Positions 44,830 to 54,984 of a stretch of 64,000 bases of DNA are shown piece by piece (within the stretch, counting starts at the first letter, position 1; each line of letters begins with the position of its first letter). Below the pieces are notes generated by a model. The model saw nothing but the letters and a program-made list of their open reading frames with translations. It ran no database searches and was not told the DNA's origin. This DNA is from Homarus americanus (Eukaryota > Arthropoda > Malacostraca > Decapoda > Nephropidae). Where the stretch lies: NCBI RefSeq assembly GCF_018991925.1, contig NW_024737068.1, forward strand, positions 56,001 through 120,000, written 5' to 3'. A program made the position numbers and the translations under genes.

Positions 44830-45003
44830 CACCTACATTAATATGTATGTTCACTGTATGTTCCTTTACCTTCTAATGAAGGCTTTTGTTAAACCACCAA
44901 TGTATGTAATAAGTCATTTATGTCCAATGTATATTTTCAGCCTTCGGGCTGCAGAATTTTTTCAATAAACCCTTAATTATTATTATTATTATTATTATTA
45001 CAC
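44830..45003 (+). mobile_element. non-LTR retroelement-like 3' tail with UUCG hairpin, AATAAA and (ATT)n
   Basis: The sequence CAGCC-TTCG-GGCTG (44938-44951) is a perfect 5-bp stem with a UUCG loop. It is followed by AATAAA at 44964-44969 and (ATT)n at 44977-45001. This order is typical of LINE or SINE 3' ends with a short microsatellite tail. The 5' side is cut off by, or grades into, the CACGTG array. Confidence 0.45.
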
Positions 45004-45208
45004 ACACTATAATTACCTCTCTACGTGTAGTATTTCCTCAACTCTCGAATCATTAATTTCTTTGTTTTTACTTCAATGTTTGTCTTCTCAACCAATCACT
45101 CGTACCGTTGGGATGCCACATGTACGGTACGACTTAAAAGTAAGTAAACAAACATACAAACAAACAAACAAACAAACAATTTTTCCATTAGACAATTATC
45201 ATTTTCTT

Positions 45209-45213
<5 letters not shown>

Positions 45214-45273
<60 letters not shown>

Positions 45274-45349
45274 AGTGACGTAATCTTCGGCGTAAAACTG
45301 AACATAAATCTTATCAGTAAATTCTCAAACAACACCACAGTCAACACTC

Positions 45350-45376
<27 letters not shown>
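45214..45376. repeat. (GT)n and (CT)n microsatellites
   Basis: About 29 GT units at 45214-45271 and about 12 CT units at 45351-45376. Confidence 0.95.
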
Positions 45377-45380
<4 letters not shown>

Positions 45381-46410
45381 GCTGAGAGAGAGAGACGATA
45401 ACGATGTTGATCCCCTCCTCCTTCCTCAGTGATCCAAGGAGGGAAGAGAAGGAGGAGAGGAAAGAAGGGAGGAAGAGGTAAGAAGAGAGGAAGATCTTAA
45501 TGAGTCGTAGTAACAAGAGAGAATGAAGAACAATGAGAAAAGGGAAGAAGTTAAATTAGCTTCTTTAATGTGATGATTATGCACTCATTCATCCATAGCT
45601 TGTATCTAATAATAACAACAAATAAGAAAATAACAAGTAGAACAGGAAGAACAATAACAACGCACCAACTCACAGGAAAACAGACACGAACGAGGAGGAG
45701 GGAAGGACGAAGGAAAAAAAAACAGAAATGAGAAGGAATCGCTAATTTAATCCATCACAATAATCAGTCCCTCGTAAGGATATCCTCAAGGCAGGAGACC
45801 AAGGAGGAGACAAGGCAGGAGACCAAGCAGGAGACCAGGGAGGAGGAGGAGGAGGAGGAGGAGGAGGAGCAAGGTGAGGATAGGAGGAAGGATGGAGAAT
45901 GTAGGAGGGAGGAGGAATATAGGGGAGAGGAGGTAGGGAGAATATAGGAGGGAGGGAGGAGGAATAATGTGGGGGTGGAGGGAGAATGTAGAAGAAAGGG
46001 GAGGATGTAGGAGGAAGGAAGGAAGAAGGAGGGGAAGGGTAACAAGACTTGAAACACGTCCTTATGAAAGATTAGAAAGAGGAAGGAAAGAAAAGATGGA
46101 AAGAGAAAGAAGGAAGGAATAAAGAAAGAAGAAAGAAGGAAATATAAGATAGGAAAGAGGAACTAGAACGTAAACACAACTTACAATCTTGGCGTAAACA
46201 AAGAAGAGGAGGGAAGTCTTGCAAGAAGTAATGAAGGAGGAAGGGTCCCCGAAGAAGGAAGAGGAGGAGGAGGAGATGTAGGAGGAAGGGGGAGGACTAG
46301 GAGGACGGGGAAGGACTTGGAGGAAGGGGGGGAGGAAGAGGAAGAAGGAAGGAAGGCGTCCCCGGAGGTATAGGAAGAGGAAAGAGGGAGGTGGAAGGAG
46401 GGAGGAGGGA
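45377..46410 (+). repeat. purine-rich GGA/GAAG tract
   Basis: Polypurine sequence on the plus strand, including (GGA)n near 45840-45870, AGGAGACCAAG repeats (45790-45840) and GGAGGAAGG repeats. It can form triplex DNA. No coding signal. Confidence 0.8.
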
Positions 46411-46439
46411 TTCCTCAGCGACGTTCCCGCTTGGCTCCT

Positions 46440-46515
46440 ACCTGGGGGAGGGTGAGTCTTGGGGCGGAGCCTGACTCAGTGGGCGGAGCCTCTACCACGC
46501 TCCTAGGCAACCACT
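46440..46515. promoter_or_regulatory. GC-box/AP-1/RFX-type promoter candidate
   Basis: Two GGGCGGAGCC boxes (46461-46470 region and 46481-46490) flank a TGACTCA AP-1 site (46472-46478), followed by CCTAGGCAAC, an X-box half-like motif. This is compact and distinct from the polypurine and GT repeats on either side. No start exon was found nearby. Confidence 0.3.
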
Positions 46516-46519
46516 AGTC

Positions 46520-46557
46520 TGTGTGTGTGTACGTGTTTGTATGTGTGTAGTATGTTG

Positions 46558-46633
<76 letters not shown>

Positions 46634-46797
46634 TTGTATGTGTGTAGTATGTTGTGTGTGTGTGTGTACCTGTGTGTGTGTGTGTGTACCTGTTTGTGTG
46701 TGTGTGTGTGTACGTGTTTGTATGTGTGTAGTATGTTGTGTGTGTGTGTGTGTGTGTGTGTACGTGTTTGTATGTGTGTAGTATGTTGTGTGTGTGT
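46520..46797. repeat. compound (GT)n microsatellite
   Basis: GT repeats interrupted by a recurring TACGTGTTTGTATGTGTGTA then GTATGTTGTG block, so the array is partly a higher-order repeat. Cys/Val and His/Thr frames are by-products. Confidence 0.95.
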
Positions 46798-47525
46798 ACA
46801 AATGCTGCATTAAGTTTACACAACCACCACCACCACCACCACACACACACACACTTCCCTTTCTCTCTATTCACCTTTTCCATCCATCACACTTCCTCTT
46901 CCGTCCTCTTGTTAACTTTCCTGTCCTGAGAGAGAGAGAGGGAGAGAGAGAGGTGTGTGTGTGTCAGGTGCACTTGACTGGGCCAGCTCAGAAGACTATA
47001 CCATGATCCCCTGGGCCTCTACCCGTTGGGTATTAGACAAGACACAAGATAAAAGCCCACTGGACAAAACGTCAACACACACACACACAGGAAATACCAC
47101 GATATAGTTCACAGGGAGCAACAAAACAATAAACATCCTCCCCCAACTCAGCTGAAGTATACAGTTTTCTTCGCCATAACACAACTATTAGCCCCGGTCA
47201 GGTCAGGTAAACTAAGACGAGGCGGGGGTACAAGGGGTTATATAGCTGCGTTAATCTATGTTACCCGATAGTATATTAGGTCAGGTTCGATTAGTTAGAT
47301 AGATTAACTCCAGTACGGTAAAGCCAAGGTTTAGGTTAGATGAGGTTAGGTTAGGTTAGTTGAGGTGAAGTGAGGTTAAATTAAGTTAGGTGAGATAAGG
47401 ACAAAATGATCGGTGAAGAGCAACTACCAGCAACAGAGTACAGGGTATATAATATTATTAGTCGGTTCACAAAAGTCTTATGTTGTGAAGGCATTCATTT
47501 CTCTCCTGCTAGATTAGGTTGGCTA
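46798..47525. other. spacer, no gene
   Basis: It has an ACC/CA patch near 46822-46852 and TTAGG-like sequence at 47330-47395. A short minus-strand frame at 46996-47184 shows no motif. Confidence 0.5.
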
Positions 47526-48280
47526 AGGTAGGTAGAAAGGCAGAGTTGGGCTGGGCAGGTTTAGGCTAGGTCGAGGTAGGCAGGTTTAGGCTAGGTCGAG
47601 GTAGGCAGGGTTGTTAGGCTAGGTCGAGGTGGCAGGGTTGTTAGGTCGAGGTAGGCAGGGGTTGGGTTAGGTTAGGCCGAGGTAGGCAGGTTTAGGCTAG
47701 GTCGAGGTAGGCCGGGTTGGGTTAGGTTAGGTCGAGGTAGGCAGGTTTAGGCTAGGTCGAGGTAGGCCGGGTTGTTAGGTTAGGTCGAGGTAGGCAGGTT
47801 TAGGCTAGGTCGAGGTAGGCCGGGTTAGGTTAGGTTGAGGTAGGCAGGTTTAGGCTAGGATCGAGGTAGGCAGGGTGTTAGGGGTTAGGTTGAGGTAGGC
47901 AGGTTTAGGCTAGGTCGAGGTAGGCAGGGTTGGGTAGGTTAGGTCGAGGTAGGCAGGTTTAGGCTAGGTCGAGGTAGCCGGGTTGGGTTAGGTGGTGAGG
48001 TAGGCAGGTTTAGGCTAGGTCGAGGTAGGCAGGTTTAGCTAGGTCGAGGTAGGCAGGTTTAGGCTAGGTCGAGGTAGGCCGGGTTGGGTTAGGTTAGGTC
48101 GAGGTAGGGGTTTAGCTAGGTCGAGGTAGGCAGGGTTGGGTTAGTTAGGTTGAGGTAGGCGGTTTAGGCTAGGTCGAGGTAGGCAGGGTTGGGTTAGGTT
48201 AGTTAGGTCGAGGTAGGCAGGTTTAGGCTAGGTCGAGGTAGGCAGGGTTGGGTTAGGTTAGGTTGAGGTAAGGAAAGTTG
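47526..48280 (+). repeat. dimeric TTAGG-derived satellite
   Basis: Alternating units of about 25 bp (GGTTTAGGCTAGGTCGAGGT then AGGCA) and about 30 bp (GGGTTGGGTTAGGTTAGGTC then GAGGTAGGCA). The two share the TAGGTCGAGGTAGGC core, so this is a higher-order dimer seeded from TTAGG-like sequence. Confidence 0.93.
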
Positions 48281-48955
48281 TTGGGTCCGGTTAGGTAGGC
48301 GAGGCTAGATGGGGGGAGTAGTGAGTACAACCGGTGTACACTGATGCTGGCTGGACCGGTTGACGGTGACCGGCTGGAGGAACCAACAAAAACACACAAC
48401 GGGTATAGGCACCACCTGACCCACCCACCCGCCCGCTAGTGTAGTGTAGTCTTGTAGGCGACACCCACCCAGGACAGTCAAGTACAGTACACACCAACTT
48501 ACACCATCACTCGGTTCGTGAAAATCCTCTTACACATTTTCCTGCACGCACGCACGCACACACTCACACGTCAGCACCCGTTCGTTCACCCCGTTACATT
48601 CACTCAACATAAGCTTACGTTCACATACATACACACACGACGTCAAGCTAAATAATGAACTAACTATCTAATTAAGCGTTAAGAAGCAAATGATGTGTTA
48701 ACTAGAATAAATAAATATAATCATAAGGTTAAAATTTCCCGTTTCATGTCAGGTCATTTTGCCGTAACAGCCAAACCACGACTACAGTATACAGTGTTGA
48801 GTTACTTTAGTTGAAGTACTTACGGTAAGGTATTCATTTATAGTTTGTATTGATAAATCTACATGAACAGTCCTATATCGCATAAAATTTAATGACAATG
48901 TCAGTAACTTTTAAGTCTTATTTACTACTGAAAAATATTGATAAAATCTTTATTC
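48281..48955. other. spacer, no certain gene
   Basis: Mixed unique sequence. A minus-strand frame at 48291-48497 has ordinary composition but no motif or paired splice sites I trust. Confidence 0.45.
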
Positions 48956-49066
48956 AATAATAATAATAATAATAATATACCGGTAATAGTAATACTAATA
49001 ATAATAATATACCGGTGATAGTAATAATAATAATATACCGGTAATAGTAATAATAACTAAACAAGT
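48956..49066. repeat. AATAATATACCGGTAATAG repeat
   Basis: Three units of about 30 bp, each an AAT run followed by TACCGGTA or TACCGGTG. Confidence 0.85.
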
Positions 49067-49232
49067 CTAATTATTTATCCGGTATCTTAAAAATAAAACG
49101 GTAATTAAAGTAAAGAATATTAAACCCTATAAAATCACTCACTATCTATAGCTTGTCTTAAAAATTCTTATATTAAAAAATCTTAAAATATCCTGAAAAT
49201 AATTCATCATATAATCATTCATAAATATTTTT

Positions 49233-49428
<196 letters not shown>

Positions 49429-49432
<4 letters not shown>

Positions 49433-49572
49433 ACTACCCAGACACAACCAGCTTACACACGCCAAGATAAAGTTCACCAAGGTCGTAAACAGTTTGATAT
49501 GGCACCACACACCACCTCCAATGATATGAAACCTGACATATACAGTATACTCAGCAAACATACCCACTGAGC

Positions 49573-49613
<41 letters not shown>

Positions 49614-50131
49614 ATAAAACACAGTACAGTATATACAACAAAATTCAGATAATCAAAATCCCCTTAACTATTCCTTAATCTGAAGACTCAAGACATACCA
49701 ACATACACACATAACATCGTACTGTGGTAACAAAATACCTAACAAGATTAAATAAAACAAACTCCTAACTAAATAAATTTCAACTAATTCCGCCTTAACT
49801 CATGTAGTGTAACTGGTGTTAATGTTAGTTAGAAGACAACACACACACCTAAACACACTCCTCGGGAATCTTATCTATACGTTAAGCTTCGAGTAAACAG
49901 TTCGTTGATTTTTCTAATCGAAAAACAGAACTCGACTGATTAATATTCACACCTGAATTTTTTTTTATCTGTATTTACTCCAATAACCGGGTAGTATAAA
50001 ATAAAATAAACATTAAATACATTAACCTAAACATTCATTCTTGCATTTCTAACATGATAAAAAGTCGAAGTCTTTTTCTAATGGCTTGTATCAATAAAAT
50101 CATTTGGGCAAACTGCAGCAGCGTGACTCAC
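49429..50131. other. AT-rich spacer
   Basis: A (GA)n run lies at about 49578-49610. It would be the first intron of the candidate gene starting at 50173 if that is real. No coding signal. Confidence 0.5.
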
Positions 50132-50173
50132 CACTGCCAGCATGACCACCGCCACCCTTGCAACTGAAAGCAT
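50132..50173 (-). CDS. candidate first exon coding a signal peptide
   Basis: ATG at 50171-50173 opens MLSVARVAVVMLAV (14 codons) and ends in phase 0 exactly at a GTG/GTGAGTCA donor. A tiny hydrophobic N-terminal exon of this kind is typical of secreted arthropod proteins such as cuticle proteins, but the family cannot be told from this. The upstream side has a TCAGTC initiator-like element (near 50234-50244). No second exon was identified with confidence. Confidence 0.3.
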
Positions 50174-51540
50174 CTCGTCTCTTCCGTTACATTACCAGCG
50201 TGAACCCCCAACAGCGACTGACAGAAGCAAAGACACTGACTGATAAACATACGCAAAGCCATACATTGTAATCGTCTGTGCATAATCGTCTACCGGTACT
50301 TAATAAATTCTGAGAGACAGAGAGAGAGAGAGAGAGAGACGAAAATATCTGGTGAAAAGCAAACTCATTCCAGAAAAATCCGAGGGTACGCACGCACTTT
50401 AAATTCCACGTGGTCTAAGCAGAGTACACACTGAACTTGAAAGGATTCACAGTAGCGTGATCAAGTTTGTCGACACGAGCCACACATACTGTACTCTGCC
50501 TTATGCCTTTAAAACTTGTCTACTGTAGATCCCGATTTAAAAATTGTACTCAAAGACCTTAGCCGTCAAAGCATTTTATATTAAAATAGTCCTTCTTTCA
50601 GTGTAGGTTTCGTTTACAAAAACTTGGGGTGCGTAAGAAAAGGCTGGATGCTTGCGCGTTTTCATAACAAGTAGGGGGAGGGAGGGGGTTACGTCAAGCC
50701 AAGTTTAATGCAGAAACGTTCGTTCTTTATACCAGACGCTTTCGTGCATTTCTTTCGTGAGGAACTGACCCCCATACTCGACAATATCAACCAGTCTTTC
50801 ACAAAAAAGTCTAAACAATATGAACAACAGCAGTGTTTGAAAATAAAATACATCCTTACATATCGACTCAAGTTTAACCTGTTCCAACCCAGTTTAAGTG
50901 AGCGTTATTTCACCAAAGTTTATCAACATCACTGGTCATGAGAGGTTCTTACGAAACATATATATACTACACACAGCCATAATATGCTCACCACAAGTTG
51001 CAATACATCATTTAATTTATCGTTTGTAATCACTCAATACCGATAACGAACATTAATATCATAATTATAATAACAGCTCCAGTAAACGATCTGTGGTTCT
51101 TTGACACAGTTGCCACATAAATGAATAATCTTAGAACTGTTCAAAATATCCTATGACTGAAGACAATTCCTTCACGTGCACACTCTTTACCTCATGAATT
51201 TCGGAATAAAATCAATCAGCTATTTTTTATGCATTACAGCTTATGGTTCATCACTCATACGTATAGATACCGTTTCAAAGTTTTTCCCAAACAAACAATA
51301 ATATAAAATAAAACTAAAACTTTCACATTACCGGTAAATGTATTCTCCGTGTCTGTTCATATTACATCTCCATCAATATCCTGGCTCATCTCTCCTAACC
51401 TTAATATTCTAACGTGTGGATAACCTTTAAAATATCCGAGGAAACGAAAAATTCTTGCGATTAGGAAAATTAAAATATACTTATTATATATAAATTCCCA
51501 ATGAATAGGATAAAATAAAAATAGGGTGTCTAGTGCTATG
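50174..51540. other. AT-rich region, nothing else recognised
   Basis: A short GA repeat lies near 50312-50339. Both-strand frames at 50689-50941 are shadows of each other without motifs. Confidence 0.5.
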
Positions 51541-51959
51541 CAAAGTGTGACTGTAGGTAGGTGAGGTGAGGTGTTATGCTGCCACGCTCTCCATGCAGGT
51601 AGGTAGTGGGAGTCTAGCTAAGATCACAAACACAACAACCTGTTAACCACACACATGTAGACACGCCACCATGGTGATATTGCCTCCTGATATAATGGAC
51701 TTATCTCTAGCACCATTATTTAAGAGTCGTGCCCCCGTGGTGACGTGTCGTAGTTCCCAAATGAGGAGTGTGTGTGTGTGGTGGAGTGGGCAGTGTGGCG
51801 AGGCAGGGTGAGAGCGGTAGAGGGTGCGGGTGCGGGCGGTGTCGCAGGGGTGTGGGTGTAGAGTCTACTCACACACCCTCACCACCACCAAGCAGGAACA
51901 CACAGCAGTAGAGCCCATTATTGAATAGGTGTGTCGTAAATAGGTGGCTGGTGGTGGTG

Positions 51960-52060
51960 GAGGAGGCGTGTCCGAGGGGGCGGGGCCAGCGCACTATCAA
52001 CCAATGGGAGTGCGCTGAACTGCGAATGCCGCTGGCTCGGCCAATCCGCGCCCTCCTCAG
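51960..52060. promoter_or_regulatory. GC-box and double CCAAT promoter candidate
   Basis: GGGGGCGGGGC (51976-51986), CCAATGGG (CCAAT 52001-52005) and GGCCAATC (CCAAT 52041-52045) lie within 70 bp of a local GC-rich island. Spacing of about 40 bp between CCAAT boxes fits NF-Y-type promoters. The direction is not clear; no coding exon is identified on either side. Confidence 0.4.
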
Positions 52061-53078
52061 CACACACACAATTTGACGGAATTTACAAGTGACGTTCCTA
52101 TATGTTGAACGTGGAGCTGTTCCTCCTCCTCCAGTGTTCCTGAAGGCTTGGTGAGGATCACTGAGGCAGCAGAAGACCAGGGCGGACAAACACGTGCCCG
52201 GGCAGCGCCACAGTGCCACCACACCGCCCCGCCCTCTCACCCTCCCACCACCACCACAACAAACAACTCCATGTGTCGCTCACACTACATAAGGATTATT
52301 CCCAGCCTCTGGTCAACAACAACCTCACCGACTACTTCACTTTCTCGACACAAATGGCGTCATCTTGGTGATAGTCGGTGTACGAAGAGTAAACGAGGAA
52401 CATGTGTGTGGTGCAAACGTTTGTCGGTAACACAGTGGTCAATATGGGGCAGCAGGAACACTATACCTCTCACCTGCAGTAGTTACCGTGCTCACAGGTG
52501 ACAGTTTCTGGTGCAAGATTCACAACGTTGACGAAAAAATTATCACGAATACACTTTTCTATAACGAGATAAAACACATTCACCGTTACCCCAAAATAAT
52601 ATACAATTAACACATGATAAAAAGTGACGTATAATACTGTAAACAGATGATGTGGTGGTGTGGTGATAGTGGTGGTGGTTGGTGTAACAAGTGTTGATAG
52701 TTGTGGTAAAGAGGGGGTGGTAGTAGTAGGGGGCGAGTCAACAGGAATTACCACCACCACAATAACAACAACACTTGCCACAACACATCCCACAGACCAA
52801 CACCAACACACACACACACACACGCCGCTCACACAAACACCCGCCACGCACACGGAACTAAGGCCACGTCCCCACCAAAATTTAATTTCCTTACGATTTC
52901 CCACCATCACTATTCACTCTTATCACTGCACTCATTTTCTATGCACGAGAATGTTAGGCGTTTGTTGGTACCTTGGTCATGGCTGAAACTCATGTTTTCC
53001 CTCATATTTTTATCAGTAAAATAATAATCAAGAGACACTCACCCATCCTCTAACGTTCCAGGGTGCTACGGGGCTTAC
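52061..53078. other. unique sequence, splice-like sites, no gene assembled
   Basis: A minus-strand CTGCAG/GTGAGAG donor lies at 52474, with an open frame upstream that is Val/Thr/Cys-rich (GT/AC-derived). GT/CA-rich patches near 52640-52830. Not enough to call a gene. Confidence 0.35.
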
Positions 53079-53330
53079 CTCCGCCTCGCACGGGCTCCCG
53101 GCCTTCAGTTGCCAACACCTCCATCTCATCTCATTCATCAATCCCAATTTTAGCAGCAATATCACATCCTCGAGTGGAGTTTCGTATAAAAACTAACTCG
53201 AACAAATTATTTACATTATACAGTGAAGTGAGAGGCTTCAGGCTACAGCACACACCAAGTTCAAGGTCGAATCCCCAGCGTTAAGTACATCATCATACCA
53301 CAATGTGTCGACTGTTGTGACCCATTCAAT
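53079..53330 (-). other. candidate minus-strand first exon (non-coding)
   Basis: A strong minus-strand donor GCGGAG/GTAAGC (edge 53079) lies 250-290 nt downstream of a CRE and GC-box (53334-53360). That is a layout expected for a TSS plus 5' UTR exon. No good open frame in it. Confidence 0.25.
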
Positions 53331-53365
53331 CCATGACGTCATGCCGTAAGCTCCGCCCCCCGGAT
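53331..53365. promoter_or_regulatory. CRE plus GC-box
   Basis: A perfect TGACGTCA at 53334-53341, followed by CTCCGCCCCCC near 53350. Another perfect TGACGTCA lies at 53510-53517. Confidence 0.35.
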
Positions 53366-53924
53366 CGTGTCCGTGAAGTTCCCTCCTCTTCGTAACTCGC
53401 ACATTCGTTTCGCCTTCATTCAGTGACTCATTTCTGCATGTTATCAAAGCCTGAGAATTATAATGTAAACTGATATCAAGGAGAAAGAGCATTATGTATC
53501 GCATTTTAATGACGTCACTGACAAACATCACGCCAGTGAGCCGAACAAGAAAGGGAAGAAGTCGTACAGCAAGATATTTTTATACATATACGAAAAGCAA
53601 TGACATACTCTAGCCTCATTAGAAATTACTAATTGCAATGATGATGCATGATTAAGCCGCTCATACCTTTTATGCATAATCTAGGTCAAATGGAGTTACA
53701 ATAGTCACACGTCAGGCACTGCTGTAAGGTGAACTAACAGCTGTATGTGTCATAAGTTATGAAAAAGATCATAGAGCAGAAACTGTAAGAAAGCGCCCAG
53801 TTCACGAGCCATGTTACCCGAGAGCTGTATGGGAGCAGAATGAGGACCCTAGCATAGAGGATCTAGAAAATTGCAAGTAGAAATGCTAGCTCTCCAAATA
53901 TCATTTCCTGACAAGAGGCAAAAC

Positions 53925-53985
53925 TGGCCAATGAGAACGCTCGGTGGGCGGAGCAAAACGATGACGTCACGAGGCGAACGCGCAT
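53925..53985. promoter_or_regulatory. CCAAT, GC-box, CRE and GCGCAT cluster
   Basis: CCAAT (53928-53932), GGTGGGCGGAG (near 53943-53953), TGACGTCA (53962-53969) and CGCGCATG (near 53979) lie within 60 bp. This is a coherent housekeeping-type promoter composition, and the best promoter candidate on the right side of the window. No downstream exon recognised. Confidence 0.4.
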
Positions 53986-54984
53986 GGCTGTAGTGTATCT
54001 GAGAAAGAAATAGTACGAGTTGGAACCCATCATTTTAAGCAATTTATTTGAGTGTTTATAAGCCATTATGAAGATCAATATGCTCACTGAGTATTGTTGC
54101 CATATATAGAGATTGTCTCTTGTACATGTATTTATGAGATGATGATCCTAAGTTAAAATATTATAGAGAGAAAATAAGAGCTAGCAACCGAGTGTAAAAC
54201 CAACCTTCAACTCCACCCACAAATCGAGAAAAACAGCTGACGTGAGCTCTCCCTTTCGGTTATCTTATAAACCTGTTTCACCATATGCCATATAACCGTC
54301 TCGTCTTTGAATTTATATGCTAAAGAACAGTTATAATGCATAAAATACGACCATGCATTAGAATATATAGTGGGAGGGAGGCGGCAGTGTGGTGGGGCGA
54401 AGTACGCTAGGAGGCGGAGTGGGTGGGGGTGTAGGCTGATCACATCTCAGCTTCCCCACCTACATCTACTACTAAGAAAATCAAGATGCATCCCTTCTCA
54501 CGTCATTATTAATCTTGACCGTTACCATGACTGACTAATAAAGTGGTGGTGTGAGAAAGTAATATTTTTAGTTCACATCTGCTGTAATATGTGGCGGGGA
54601 GGTAGTGTGTCTGTAGAGTATTGACAAACATCTTAAGAGTGATATTCAAGAACCAGGTTAATGGTATTAAGTGCATCAGCAGAACAACTCAGGTAATGGA
54701 AGAAATACCATGATTTCTTCCCTTAAATGTTTATCAATATATTGCTATAGGATATTATCAACTGAAATACTTAAGTTTATATACAAATTGGTGAGGATGT
54801 TAGTGTATTCTGTGGTACAGCTGAACAATACAAAATTTTCAATGACTATCTACTGTATTAATCCCAGGAAACAAAACATAATACTGTAATCATTAGATAT
54901 TTTATTTTATAATTATGCAATATTACAAAAACGTTCACTAATATTGTCTTAAGTAATTTATGGTATATTGAAGGTGTTTATAGT
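53986..54984. other. unique AT-rich sequence, no gene recognised
   Basis: No repeats or convincing frames. It precedes the long CAGCTG array. Confidence 0.5.

Noticed and set aside
46503..46883. Cys/Val and His/Thr frames
   Set aside because: Dinucleotide repeat readings on the two strands.
53250..53280. tRNA B-box-like GGTCGAATCC
   Set aside because: No T-stem pairing, acceptor stem or A-box at the right distance.
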